A stretch of DNA of 64,000 bases from Salinibaculum sp. SYNS191 (GTDB lineage: Archaea > Halobacteriota > Halobacteria > Halobacteriales > Haloarculaceae). The notes under the pieces are model-generated. The model did not search any database. It had not been told where the DNA came from and saw nothing but the letters and a program-made list of their open reading frames with translations. Within the stretch, counting starts at the first letter, position 1. The number at the start of each line of letters is the position of its first letter. The translations under genes were made by a program, and so were the position numbers. The stretch spans positions 682,001 through 746,000 of the forward strand of contig NZ_CP147838.1 of NCBI RefSeq assembly GCF_037338445.1, given 5' to 3'. Of the stretch, positions 16,462-24,854 are shown piece after piece.

Positions 16462-18171
16462 TCAGGCGATGCCGCCGACGACCAGATAGCTGCCGAGGTA
16501 GACGACCGTTCCGACGGCGAGCGCACGCCCGACGCGGACGGCCACGAGCGCGCGGTCCAGTCCCCGAACCAGTCCAGTCGAGAGGGTCGGCAGGACGGCG
16601 GCCAGGACGAGAACGTACCACCCGACTGCGAGTCCGAGCCAGGGGAGTTCGCTGCCGCCGCCGGGGAGGCCCCCGGAGCCACCGCCGGCCATCCCGTCCG
16701 CGAGCGCGACCGTCGCGCCGGCGACGAGCGGCCCGAACACCGTTCCCGTGCTCTGGAGAGTGCCACAGACCGACCGGAGGGTACTGCGGGCCGAGCGCTC
16801 GACGCGCTGCAGTTCGTCGACGTGGGTGGCGAGCGAGCGTATCGCCGGCCCCGCCGGTGCCCCGTGGCTGGCGGCCAGCCCCAGAAACGCCACGCTGTCG
16901 CGGAGTCGCCGACTCGGGACGTGCTCCAGTGCCCCGTACTCGCCAACGAACGCGCGTTCGACGCCGACTTGCAACTGGCGCTGCTGTCGCGCCGCCGTCT
17001 CGAAGACGCGTCCGATGGGTCCGGTGACGTCCTCCGCAGTCGCTGCGACGGCAGACTCGACCGACCGGCCGTTCGAGACCCGGCGGCCGACCAGCGCGAG
17101 CGCGTCGGTGAGTCCCTCCTCGACGGCGGCGACGCGCTCGTGGACGGCCAGGTAGGGGCGATACTGCGCCAGCAGCGCCGTCCCGGTTCCGAGACCCACC
17201 GCAGCTATCGGGGGTGCCCACTTCGGCAGCGCGAGTGCCGTGCCGTACCAGCCAGCGACGCCGGCGGCAAGACCGGTGAGGACTGCGGTCAGACGACGGT
17301 CGGGAACGTCGGGAACGTCGGGGTGGCTCCGTCGCACGGCTGGCGGCGGAAACGTCGCCGGACGGCGCGCGAGAAGCCAGGCGGCCGCCGTCACCAGCAC
17401 CGCGGGCAACAACAGGTCGTAGACGACTGCGACCGAGAGGGGCGTGACGCCGACACCGGCAGCGTGGGCGGCCGGCAGCAGCGCGACCAGCGCTGTCGGC
17501 AGGAGGATGCCGAAAGCGTACAGCGCGGTCAGCGGTCCCCGAATCTGCTCGCCGAACGACCGCAACTGGTCGCGCGTCCCGTCGAGAACGACAGAGAGCG
17601 CCCGGTCGAGACTCCGGTCTCGCTCCTCGGCCGGGAGTTCCGCGGCCGTGCCGACCAGCGCGAGCGAGCGTGCGAGCGCAGGGAACCACTCCGCCCACTC
17701 GTCGCCGAACCGTTCCAGTGCGGAGGCGTGGGTCCCGCGAACCTGTCGAACGTGACGCCCGAGACTGTCGGCCAGCGGCGTGTCACTGGCCCTGGCGGCG
17801 AAGACAGCGGCGCGCTCGGGGGACGGAGACAGCCGCATGCTGAGTACAGCACGCCCGACGAGTGCGGGAGCGTCACCCAGCGCACGGACCCGACGCGCGG
17901 TCGCGAGCAGTCTCGGGACCAGCGTGAACGACGACATCACGACCAGCGTGACGGTGCTCGACAGGAGCAAAGAGAGGAGCCGAAGCCGCGTCGGGGCCAC
18001 CGCCGAGAGGAGAAGCGTCAGTGCCGCTCCGACCAGTCCAGCGCCGTAACTCGCCCGGAGAACTCCGGCCGCCGACCGCTCCCACCCCAGGAAGGCGACG
18101 GCCCGGCGCAGGTCCTCGTCGGGGTCGACAGACCACGGGTACAGCCGTGCGAGTCTGGCGACCGGACTCAT
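16462..18171 (-). CDS. Type II/IV pilus secretion platform protein, TadC/PilC/GspF family
   Basis: 569 aa from ATG 18171, whose ATGA overlaps the ATPase stop; the long upstream frame is the antisense of that gene's end and is rejected. Two T2SSF-type halves are visible. The first has membrane segments near 48-95 and a soluble helical part (residues about 100-200), followed by membrane segments around 210-260. The second has segments around 300-330 and two at the C-terminus (WLGLAVGWYVLVLAAVLPTL and ALAVGTVVYLGSYLVVGGIA). A conserved EEGLTDALALVGRRVSNGRSVESAV stretch precedes the second F domain. The protein forms the membrane platform that the ATPase turns to build pili or secrete proteins. 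Confidence 0.85.
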   Translation of the reverse strand: MSPVARLARLYPWSVDPDEDLRRAVAFLGWERSAAGVLRASYGAGLVGAALTLLLSAVAPTRLRLLSLLLSSTVTLVVMSSFTLVPRLLATARRVRALGDAPALVGRAVLSMRLSPSPERAAVFAARASDTPLADSLGRHVRQVRGTHASALERFGDEWAEWFPALARSLALVGTAAELPAEERDRSLDRALSVVLDGTRDQLRSFGEQIRGPLTALYAFGILLPTALVALLPAAHAAGVGVTPLSVAVVYDLLLPAVLVTAAAWLLARRPATFPPPAVRRSHPDVPDVPDRRLTAVLTGLAAGVAGWYGTALALPKWAPPIAAVGLGTGTALLAQYRPYLAVHERVAAVEEGLTDALALVGRRVSNGRSVESAVAATAEDVTGPIGRVFETAARQQRQLQVGVERAFVGEYGALEHVPSRRLRDSVAFLGLAASHGAPAGPAIRSLATHVDELQRVERSARSTLRSVCGTLQSTGTVFGPLVAGATVALADGMAGGGSGGLPGGGSELPWLGLAVGWYVLVLAAVLPTLSTGLVRGLDRALVAVRVGRALAVGTVVYLGSYLVVGGIA

Positions 18172-20084
18172 GCCGTCCGTTCCGTCACCGCCGCCGTCAC
18201 GCTCTCGAGGTCTGTCCGCCCCGCGCGTGCCTGCTCGGCCAGTTCCTCCTCGCGGTGCTCCAGTCGTGACAGCAGGTCGGCGTAGGTCTCCCCGGGACGC
18301 CGAAGCGTCTCCAGTAGCTGCGCGTTCCCGCGGGCGAGTCTGTCCGTCGATGCGAGGGTCTCGTCGGTCCGCTGGAACAATGGCACGAACGACCCGCTCT
18401 CGCCGTCGATAACCTCCTCGATAGCTCGCACCCGTCTGGTGCCGTCGGCGCACTGTTCAAGCGAAACCACGACGTCCGTGACGGCAAAGGACGAGGGTGG
18501 CACGCCAAGGTCGTCGACGACGCGGTCGTAGACGGCGTCTGCATCCTCGCCGTGGATAGTGCCGAGAACGGCCTCGTTGTTCGCGCCGACGCGCATGGCT
18601 TCGTAGAGCGACTGCGCCTCGGTCCCGCGGACTTCCCCGACGACGAGCGCGCCGTCACCGAGTCGCAGCGCCGTCCGGACGGCCTCGGTGGGCGAGAGGA
18701 CTCCACTCTCCTCGGTCGTCCGGAGCGCCTGGACGTCCCGGCCGCTGTCCTGGAGCCGTCCGACGGGGAGTTCCGGGGCGTCCTCGATGACCACGGTGCG
18801 GACGTCGGGTGGTAGCTCGGGCAACAGTGCGGTCAGCAGCGTCGTCTTCCCGGCCCCTCTCGGGCCGGCGACGAGCACAGCCGCGCCCCGCTCGACGGCC
18901 AGCGACAGCAGCCCGGCCGCCGCCGGTGTCAGGGTCCCGTTGCCGACGAGCGCGGGGAGCGTCCAGACGTCGCGGTCGTGGGCGCGGAAGGCGAAGGCGG
19001 CACCCTCGCTGACTGGGTCGGTGACGCCGGCGACCCGGACCTGTCGGTCGCCGACGGTCGTCGCGGCGTCGAGCGTCGGGTCCGCACGCGAGAAGCCCCG
19101 CCCGCTCTCCCGTCGGTACCGGGCGGCGAAGGCCTCGACGCCGCGCTCGGTGAGGCGCACGTTCGTCGGAAGCGTCCGATCACCCGCGCGGACGCGAAGC
19201 GGGTTCCGGTCCGCAGGGGCCGTGACGAAGACGTCCGAGACGTCGGGGTCGGCGAACAGTTCCGCCAGCAGTCCGTGGCCGCGGGTGTGTCGGTGGAGGA
19301 CGCGACCGAGGCGTTCGACCGGCGGACTCTCGGTTCCCGCGGCGGTCGCTTCCGGGTCGCGCTCCGCGACGACCTGGCGGACCGCTCGCGGGGGCGCTCG
19401 CTCGCCGCCCTCGACGGCCCCCTCCGCGAGTCGCCGGTAGGCAGTCGCCAGCGTCCCCGCGGCTGCCGCGTCGAGGTCGCTGTCGAGCGGCGTGAGGTGG
19501 TACCGGCCGCCGGACCCGGTGTCGTAGATGCGCGCTGTCCCGCCGGTGTCGAGGTCGCGAACGGCGGTCAGTTCGGCGGTCGCCGGGGGAGCGGCCTCGA
19601 CGCGCCAGTCGCTGACCGTCAGCCCGACCAGCGGTGCCAGACCCGTCTCGTAGTCCTCGACGCGGACGGCCAGCTCCGCCAGCCCGGTCTCCGCGGCGAC
19701 GTCCGACGTGGCATCCGCGCGGCCGGTCGCCTCGCGAGCCGCGCCGAGCGGGTCGCGCATCGCCCGCTCGGCCAGTCGTCGGTCCCGCCGACGGACCGAC
19801 TCGGCAAAGCGCCCGGCGGCGACGAGCAGCGACGCAGCGTCGGCCTCGTAGACCCGCTCGACACCCCTCTGCCGGACGCGGACGACCTCCACGTCCCGGG
19901 CAGTCAGCGCCCGGACGACCGTCTCGCGACAGTCGGCGTCGGCGTGGAGGCGGCCGCCGCCGTCGCAGTCCGCTGCCTCGACGACGAGCGCGTCGCCGTC
20001 GAAAGAGGTGGTACAGCCACACGGTGCATCCGCGTCCGAGTCGGCCGAGAGCACGTCGGGCAGTCTGTCCCGTAACGTCTCCAT
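18168..20084 (-). CDS. Pilus/secretion ATPase, TadA/PilB/VirB11 family
   Basis: 638 aa. It powers pilus assembly or secretion at the cytoplasmic membrane. The ATPase core has Walker A GPRGAGKTT (407-415), an Asp box EDAPELP (434-440), Walker B LVVGEVRG (480-487) and the His box GTIHGED (508-514). The N-terminus (residues 22, 24, 40 and 52) has four cysteines, two in CGC, that could bind a metal; I do not know this in bacterial homologues. Its TGA overlaps the start of the TadC-like gene. A palindromic TATA-like TTTAAA at 20110-20115, 26-31 nt upstream of the ATG, suggests its own leaderless promoter. Confidence 0.88.
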   Translation of the reverse strand: METLRDRLPDVLSADSDADAPCGCTTSFDGDALVVEAADCDGGGRLHADADCRETVVRALTARDVEVVRVRQRGVERVYEADAASLLVAAGRFAESVRRRDRRLAERAMRDPLGAAREATGRADATSDVAAETGLAELAVRVEDYETGLAPLVGLTVSDWRVEAAPPATAELTAVRDLDTGGTARIYDTGSGGRYHLTPLDSDLDAAAAGTLATAYRRLAEGAVEGGERAPPRAVRQVVAERDPEATAAGTESPPVERLGRVLHRHTRGHGLLAELFADPDVSDVFVTAPADRNPLRVRAGDRTLPTNVRLTERGVEAFAARYRRESGRGFSRADPTLDAATTVGDRQVRVAGVTDPVSEGAAFAFRAHDRDVWTLPALVGNGTLTPAAAGLLSLAVERGAAVLVAGPRGAGKTTLLTALLPELPPDVRTVVIEDAPELPVGRLQDSGRDVQALRTTEESGVLSPTEAVRTALRLGDGALVVGEVRGTEAQSLYEAMRVGANNEAVLGTIHGEDADAVYDRVVDDLGVPPSSFAVTDVVVSLEQCADGTRRVRAIEEVIDGESGSFVPLFQRTDETLASTDRLARGNAQLLETLRRPGETYADLLSRLEHREEELAEQARAGRTDLESVTAAVTERTA

Positions 20085-20109
20085 GGACTGGGGTGGTCCG
20101 GTACTCCGA

Positions 20110-20115
20110 TTTAAA
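20110..20115 (-). promoter_or_regulatory. TATA-like element for the pilus ATPase gene
   Basis: The palindromic TTTAAA lies 26-31 nt upstream of the ATPase ATG (20084), the spacing of archaeal leaderless promoters. It overlaps the TAA stop of the preceding gene (20111-20113), so the locus may have a second promoter inside itself. Position and composition only; not tested. Confidence 0.5.
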
Positions 20116-20566
20116 CGTCCGGGCGGCGGACCACCACGACCGCACGGCCTGCGCGGCGCTGAAAGGTCAACACGAGTCGGTGGCGACCCCCGTCACGGAG
20201 GGTAAGACCCCCGGGCGGCCCGACGACCGGGACGGGCGAACGGGTGTGAAACGTCGTCCAGTTGCCGCCGGTGACGCGGTAGGAGATTGCCTCGTCGCTG
20301 CCGGGCGGGGGGACCCGGAGCGCAGCGAGGGGGGCGGTTCCCCACGACGCCTGCGGAAGTACGACCGCGTGCTCGCGGCGCGCCCCTGGTGCGTCTCTCG
20401 GCACCGGGTCGCTGGCGTCCGCGAGCCTCGTCGCGGCGCTGTCGAGGTGCCGAAGTTCGTTCTCGACGGTCCGCTCGGCGTGGGTCGTGCGCGCCGAGTC
20501 GACGACCGGGAGCGCCGTTGCGAGCAGCGCGGTCGCGAGCGCGACGGCGAGGACGGTCCGCAGCAT
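20111..20566 (-). CDS. Single-pass pseudopilin-like protein of pilus locus (DUF7311-like)
   Basis: 151 aa. It begins MLRTVLAVALATALLATALP: a short basic head then a hydrophobic stretch of about 17 residues, then an amphipathic helix (RTVENELRHLDSAATRLADAS) and a small beta-rich domain. This is the shape of TadE-like or pseudopilin proteins, one anchor helix plus a globular outside domain. It lacks a clear Gly-Gln or Gly-Val cleavage site. Its ATG overlaps the stop of the coiled-coil gene, and its TAA overlaps a TATA-like element for the ATPase gene. I recall it as DUF7311. Confidence 0.65.
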   Translation of the reverse strand: MLRTVLAVALATALLATALPVVDSARTTHAERTVENELRHLDSAATRLADASDPVPRDAPGARREHAVVLPQASWGTAPLAALRVPPPGSDEAISYRVTGGNWTTFHTRSPVPVVGPPGGLTLRDGGRHRLVLTFQRRAGRAVVVVRRPDV

Positions 20567-21177
20567 CAGACGAGCGCCCGGATGCGAGCGAGCACGCCAG
20601 CCTCGTCGTCCGCCCCAGTCTCCGACGGTGCTGTCCCGGACGTGCCCGCGGTGTCACCCTCGTCGGCGAGTGACGCGGGGTCCCGTTCGACGTCGTCGTC
20701 GAGAAACGACCTCCCGTCGGTCAGCTCCTCGCGCGGCGCAGACGGTGCAAAGTCCCCGCGAGCCGCGGCCGACGCCGGTGAGTCGGGAGTGGGGGCGTCC
20801 GCAGTCGTCGCACCCTGTGATTGACCCGCACCAGTCGCCGGTCCAGATCCGTCGCCGTCGGCCTGCCGGGACTGCCGCCGGTGGTCGCCCGACGAGTCCG
20901 CCACGGCTCTGCTGGCAGCCTCGGCCTTCGAGAGTGCCAGGTCGGCGCGCTGCTCGACTTCCTCGTTGACCGAGCGGACGTTGCCGACGTAGCCACGGAG
21001 CGCCTGGGTGGCCGCTTCCAGTTCGGCGACGCGGTCGGTCAGCGCCGCCAGGTCGGTTTCCAGGTCGTCGACTCGCTCTGCGACCTCCGCGGCGGTCGCG
21101 AGGTCGGGACGGTCCCCGTCGGTGTCGGTCAGCGCGCGCTCGACGGCTGCGAGCCGTTCCTCGAAGCTCTCGTCCAT
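20566..21177 (-). CDS. Coiled-coil protein opening the pilus locus (DUF7310-like)
   Basis: 203 aa from ATG 21177; the upstream extension to 21273 lacks coding character. Residues about 1-95 have strong heptad spacing (for example EVAERVDDLETDLAALTDRVAELEA), a coiled coil; the rest is a disordered, acidic, Ala/Gly/Ser-rich linker, ending in a short hydrophobic GVLARIRALV motif. It has no membrane segment, so it is probably a cytoplasmic adaptor of the ATPase. A minus-strand TATA-like TTCAAGTA (21201-21208) lies 24-31 nt upstream of the ATG. First gene of the locus; I recall it as DUF7310. Confidence 0.68.
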   Translation of the reverse strand: MDESFEERLAAVERALTDTDGDRPDLATAAEVAERVDDLETDLAALTDRVAELEAATQALRGYVGNVRSVNEEVEQRADLALSKAEAASRAVADSSGDHRRQSRQADGDGSGPATGAGQSQGATTADAPTPDSPASAAARGDFAPSAPREELTDGRSFLDDDVERDPASLADEGDTAGTSGTAPSETGADDEAGVLARIRALV

Positions 21178-21200
21178 GAACCGGCGTGGTCGCGCTTCCG

Positions 21201-21208
21201 TACTTGAA
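21201..21208 (-). promoter_or_regulatory. TATA-like element for the coiled-coil gene of the pilus locus
   Basis: On the minus strand this reads TTCAAGTA, 24-31 nt upstream of the ATG at 21177. This is a typical haloarchaeal leaderless spacing. It lies in the 97-nt divergent region shared with CetZ. Confidence 0.45.
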
Positions 21209-21244
21209 TGTGGGGACCGCCGGCAACCCACGACGTGCCTAACG

Positions 21245-21253
21245 TTCATTAAC
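21245..21253 (+). promoter_or_regulatory. TATA-like element for CetZ
   Basis: TTCATTAAC lies 22-30 nt upstream of the CetZ ATG (21275). With the divergent element at 21201-21208 it gives a compact bidirectional promoter region. Confidence 0.5.
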
Positions 21254-21274
21254 CGGGTCGCCCAGGTATGCAAT

Positions 21275-22348
21275 ATGAAAGTCGTCCTGATAGGTGTCGG
21301 CCAGGCCGGTGGGAAGGTGACCCAGGCCCTGGCCGAGTTCGACTACGAGATGGGTTTCGGCGCGGTGCAGGGCGCGTTCGCCGTCAACACCGCGCGGACG
21401 GACCTCCAGGAGTTGGAGATAGACACGATGCTCGTCGGCCAGGACCGCGTGAAGGGCCACGGCGTCGGCGGCGACAACGAACTCGGCGCGGAGATTATGC
21501 AGGACGAGTCCACGGAGGTGATGGACGAACTCGGCCAGCGAATCACGACCGACGTCGAGGCCGTCTTCATCGTCGCGGGCCTCGGTGGCGGGACCGGCAG
21601 CGGCGGTGCGCCAGCGCTCGCGAACGAACTCAATCGCGTCTACGACGTCCCGATCTACACGCTCGGCATCCTCCCCGGCCGCGACGAGGGCTCTATCTAC
21701 CAGGCCAACGCCGGCCGGTCGCTCAAGACCGTCGTCCGCGAGTCCGACTCCGCCCTCCTCATCGACAACGACGCCTGGCGCGAGAGCGGCGAGAGCGTCG
21801 AGGAAGGATTCGAGAAGATAAACGAACAGATCGCCCGCCGCGTCGGCCTCCTGCTCGCCTCCGGCGAGGCCGTCGAAGGCGTCGGAGAGAGCGTCGTGGA
21901 CTCCTCGGAGATAATCAACACCCTCCGCGAGGGCGGCATGGCGTGTATGGGCTACGCCACCGCGGAAGCCAGCGAGGACGCCGGCGAGAACATCAACACC
22001 ATCACCAGCCTGACGCGCAACGCCCTCCTGACGAAGATGAGCCTGCCGGACGCCGTCGAGGCGCAGGCAGCCCTCCTGGTCATCGCCGGCGACCCGGACC
22101 GCATCTCGCGGAAGGGCGTCGAGCGCGCCCGGAAGTGGGTCGAGGAGGAGACGGGGTCGCTACAGGTCCGCGGCGGGGACTTCCCGCTCGCCAGCGAGCG
22201 ACTCGGTGCGCTCGTCCTGCTTGGCGGGGTCGAGCGCTCGCGACGCGTCGAGGAGTTCATGGAGCGAGCGCGCGAGGCGCAGGACAACGCGCCGCAGGGT
22301 GACGCGAAAGCGGTGTTCGAGAACGAGGACCTGGACGACCTCTTCTGA
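21275..22348 (+). CDS. cetZ: CetZ-type tubulin/FtsZ-family GTPase
   Basis: 357 aa. CetZ proteins are archaeal tubulin relatives that control cell shape and motility. Motifs: GVGQAGGK (7-14) in the nucleotide-binding loop, the tubulin signature GLGGGTGSGG (102-111), and a T7 loop region VVDSSE (207-212) giving Asp209 and Glu212, the Asp-x-x-Glu form typical of CetZ rather than FtsZ's NxDxxD. The protein lacks a long disordered C-terminus but ends EDLDDLF. A TATA-like element (21245-21253) lies about 25 nt upstream of the ATG; the frame extends further upstream to 21008 but that part is antisense to the coiled-coil gene. It is divergent from the pilus locus. Confidence 0.86.
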   Translation: MKVVLIGVGQAGGKVTQALAEFDYEMGFGAVQGAFAVNTARTDLQELEIDTMLVGQDRVKGHGVGGDNELGAEIMQDESTEVMDELGQRITTDVEAVFIVAGLGGGTGSGGAPALANELNRVYDVPIYTLGILPGRDEGSIYQANAGRSLKTVVRESDSALLIDNDAWRESGESVEEGFEKINEQIARRVGLLLASGEAVEGVGESVVDSSEIINTLREGGMACMGYATAEASEDAGENINTITSLTRNALLTKMSLPDAVEAQAALLVIAGDPDRISRKGVERARKWVEEETGSLQVRGGDFPLASERLGALVLLGGVERSRRVEEFMERAREAQDNAPQGDAKAVFENEDLDDLF

Positions 22349-22353
22349 GACCG

Positions 22354-23706
22354 TTACGACCGGGTCAGGAGGCTCCCGCCGTCGAACTCGGCGCGGTCGT
22401 ACTCCAGTTCGAGCAGGTCGAGGATGGTCGGCGCGATGTCGTAGAGGTCCGAGTCCTCGATGCGCACGTCCGGGTCGTCGACGAACAGACAGGCGTTGTC
22501 GAAGCTGTGCATGCCGTTGCGCGGCCCGGTGCCGAACACCTCCTCGCTGCCCTTGAACCCGGCCTTGAGGTCGAAGCCGTGGTTGGGAACGACGGTCAGG
22601 TCCGGTGCGATGGCGTCGTGGGCACCCCGGAAGGCACCCTCCTTGGTCTCGACGCTCGCTGCGACCGGCGTGCCGTCCGGCCCTTCGAGGGCCTCCAGTT
22701 TCTCCTTGAGTTCCGCGCGGACGGCCTCGTAGTCGTCTTCCGGCACGCTCCCGCGGGGTTCGCGACCCTCCAGATTGAGGTAGAACCGGCCGGGGATGAG
22801 CGAGTACGCGCGGGTCTCGTCGCTGATGTCGTCGAGTTCGGAGTGGTCGTCGTCCTCGTAGGAGAGCCAGCCCTCCTGACGGAGCCATTCGTTTAAGTGG
22901 ACCTCGTGTTCGAGCGTGGTGAACCCGTGGTCCGAGGCGACGAGCATGGTCACGTCGTCGGGGAGCATCTCCCGGAGGCGGCCGAGGTAGTCGTCGACCT
23001 TGCTGTAGAACTCCAGGAACTCCTCCTTGTACTCGCCGTCGTGCTCGTAGTCCCGGAACAGGAAATGGTTCACCCGGTCGGTGGTCATGAAGACGCCGAA
23101 GAAGAGGTCCCAGTCGTCCTCCTCGACGTAGTGTTTGAACGCCTCGAAGCGGGCGTCCAGCGTCTCGTGGGCGTCCTCGATGAACGCGGACTTGTCCTCG
23201 TCGTGGCCCAGTTTGGCGTTGACGTCTATCTTGTAGTCGTTGGCTTCGAGGAACGAGCGCAGTTCCGCCGGTTCGGCGGCCCGGTCGACGCCGGGGGAGA
23301 GAAAGCCCGAGACCATCCGCTGGACGTTCTCCTGGGGCGGGAACGTGACGGGGACGTTCATCACCGTCGCCTGGCGCTGGGCGCTCTGGACGCGGTCCCA
23401 GATGCGGGTCGCCTGGACGTCACGACCCATCGGGACGTAGGTGTCGTAGGAGTCGGTCTCGCGGTCCTGGAAGCCGTAGACGCCGGTCTGACCGGGGTTG
23501 ACGCCGGTCGTCAGCGACGGCCAGCAGGCGCTTGACTCCGGGGGAACGATACTGTCGATAGCTCCGGCACTGCCTTCGTCGGCAATCGCCGCGAGGTTAT
23601 CGAACTCGTCGGGATTGTCTGCGACGAGGCTGTACGGGACCCCGTCGATGCCGAAGAAGGCGACACGGGGATTGCCATCGCCACGCAAGCGGTCGAACAG
23701 ACCCAT
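22354..23706 (-). CDS. Alkaline phosphatase superfamily protein (nucleotide pyrophosphatase/phosphodiesterase type)
   Basis: 450 aa from ATG 23706. The family hydrolyses phosphate monoesters or diesters with two metal ions. Seen: the first metal-binding Asp in VAFFGIDGVPYSL (about 14-26), a Ser/Thr-rich nucleophile region PPESSACWPSLTTGVNPG, a late SDHGFTTLEHEVHLNEWL (Asp/His metal ligands) and a C-terminal HSFDNACLFVDDPDV giving the last His. No signal peptide or membrane segment, so it is a cytoplasmic member, close to type I phosphodiesterases or phosphoglycerate-mutase-like proteins. Substrate is unknown. Its stop lies 5 nt after the end of the convergent CetZ gene. Confidence 0.82.
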   Translation of the reverse strand: MGLFDRLRGDGNPRVAFFGIDGVPYSLVADNPDEFDNLAAIADEGSAGAIDSIVPPESSACWPSLTTGVNPGQTGVYGFQDRETDSYDTYVPMGRDVQATRIWDRVQSAQRQATVMNVPVTFPPQENVQRMVSGFLSPGVDRAAEPAELRSFLEANDYKIDVNAKLGHDEDKSAFIEDAHETLDARFEAFKHYVEEDDWDLFFGVFMTTDRVNHFLFRDYEHDGEYKEEFLEFYSKVDDYLGRLREMLPDDVTMLVASDHGFTTLEHEVHLNEWLRQEGWLSYEDDDHSELDDISDETRAYSLIPGRFYLNLEGREPRGSVPEDDYEAVRAELKEKLEALEGPDGTPVAASVETKEGAFRGAHDAIAPDLTVVPNHGFDLKAGFKGSEEVFGTGPRNGMHSFDNACLFVDDPDVRIEDSDLYDIAPTILDLLELEYDRAEFDGGSLLTRS

Positions 23707-23803
23707 ACACCGGGTTACTGCGGTATCGCACAAGAAGCTTCTTTTCGACGCCGGGAACGGGGCCGAGCGGCCCGATGGAGCGGGTTCTCCGAGAAATCGG
23801 CAA

Positions 23804-23917
23804 TCAGTGCTCCGAGAGCGGGCGGCCACACTCCGGGCACGTCGTCGATTCGGGGTCGAAGTTCGCCGGCACGACGGTCGGGTGGTCGACGCCGACGGTC
23901 GACTGTCTGGTAGCCAT
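23804..23917 (-). CDS. Candidate 37-aa microprotein with one CPECG knuckle
   Basis: An ORF of 38 codons reading MATRQSTVGVDHPTVVPANF, then DPESTTCPECGRPLSEH. Only one CxxC pair is present, with a His near the end, so a complete zinc site would need a dimer or use His residues. It is too short for standard gene finding but has GC-rich third positions and sits alone in the gap between the phosphatase gene and the next microprotein. Small zinc-knuckle proteins are frequent in haloarchaea. Coding is likely but not proven. Confidence 0.5.
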   Translation of the reverse strand: MATRQSTVGVDHPTVVPANFDPESTTCPECGRPLSEH

Positions 23918-24008
23918 CGTACGTCGAACGACGGGCTGGACCCCCAAGTAATTACCCATGCTCATAATTCATGGCACGTCTTGCCGGGATTACCGACGGG
24001 CATACGGG

Positions 24009-24167
24009 TCAGCGCATCTCGTCCAGGGAGACGGTCACGTCGGCGTGAATCCAGCGCCGTGTGGCCGTACGGTCGTAGATGACGAGGCCGTCGGCGAACT
24101 CGACTGTGCGATAGCGGGGCCGCTCGGTGTCCGATGGAGGGTCGTGGGTTTCGTTGGTGTCGTGCAT
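24009..24167 (-). CDS. 52-aa small haloarchaeal protein (DUF7331-like)
   Basis: Starts MHDTNETHDPPSDTERPRYR and continues with FADGLVIYDRTATRRWIHAD and VTVSLDEMR. The pattern Asp-Gly-x-Val-x-Tyr-Asp, later Trp-Ile-x-x-Asp and a closing Leu-x-x-Met/Val, is one I have seen in short haloarchaeal proteins annotated DUF7331. No cysteine, no membrane segment, function unknown. It lies alone between the microprotein at 23804 and the pyrophosphatase gene on the same strand. Confidence 0.6.
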   Translation of the reverse strand: MHDTNETHDPPSDTERPRYRTVEFADGLVIYDRTATRRWIHADVTVSLDEMR

Positions 24168-24320
24168 CGTCCTCACCGCCTTCGCTCGATACCAGGGGCC
24201 GCACTGTCGTATAAATGGCAGTTAGTACGGGTGAATTCGGCCGAATTTACCCCAGTTCACGTATTTGAGGCTGTCGCTCGTGCGTAAAACTGAGAATCGG
24301 GGAGAAGTGCTGGCGTAAAC

Positions 24321-24854
24321 TCAGCCGAAATGTTCCTCGTATAGGTCCTGGGCGTGCTCGATAGCGTCTTTGGCGGCCTGCTTGTCCTCCCAGCCCAGCG
24401 TCTCGACTTCCTTGCCCTCTTCGAGGTTCTTGTAGGTCGCGAAGAACTCGTCTATCTCGTCCAGCGTCTGCTGGGGAATGTCCTCCAGGTCCTCGATGTG
24501 GTCGTACCGGGGGTCCTCGACGGGGACGGCGATGACCTTGTCGTCCTGTTCGCCGTCGTCGTCCATCTTCATCAGCGCGACCGGGCGGGCCTCGATGACG
24601 CAGCCGGGGAACGTCTGGTCCTCGACGAGGACGAGCACGTCGAAGGGGTCCTCGTCGTCGTAGTACGACTGCGGGATGAACCCGTAGTCGGAGGGGTAGT
24701 GGACGTTGCTGTGGAGCACGCGGTCCAGCATCACGCCGGGGATGTCCTTGTCGTACTCGTACTTGTTGCGCTCGCCCTTGAGGCACTCAACGACAGCGTA
24801 GATCTCCTCGGGCGGGTTCGGGCCCGTCTCGAGGTCTTCCCAGAGATTCACCAT
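24321..24854 (-). CDS. ppa: Inorganic pyrophosphatase (family I)
   Basis: 177 aa. It hydrolyses pyrophosphate to phosphate, pulling biosynthetic reactions forward. Family I motifs: EIYAVVECLKGERNKYEYDK with the Glu and Lys of the active site, a Tyr-containing YPSDYGFIPQSYYDDEDP segment, and the metal-binding DPFDVLVLVED signature (three Asp). The start at 24854 gives the standard MVNLWEDL N-terminus; the frame extends to 24899 but that start adds non-family sequence. Length is normal for the archaeal enzyme. The gene is divergent from PadR with a 225-nt gap between them. Confidence 0.93.
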   Translation of the reverse strand: MVNLWEDLETGPNPPEEIYAVVECLKGERNKYEYDKDIPGVMLDRVLHSNVHYPSDYGFIPQSYYDDEDPFDVLVLVEDQTFPGCVIEARPVALMKMDDDGEQDDKVIAVPVEDPRYDHIEDLEDIPQQTLDEIDEFFATYKNLEEGKEVETLGWEDKQAAKDAIEHAQDLYEEHFG

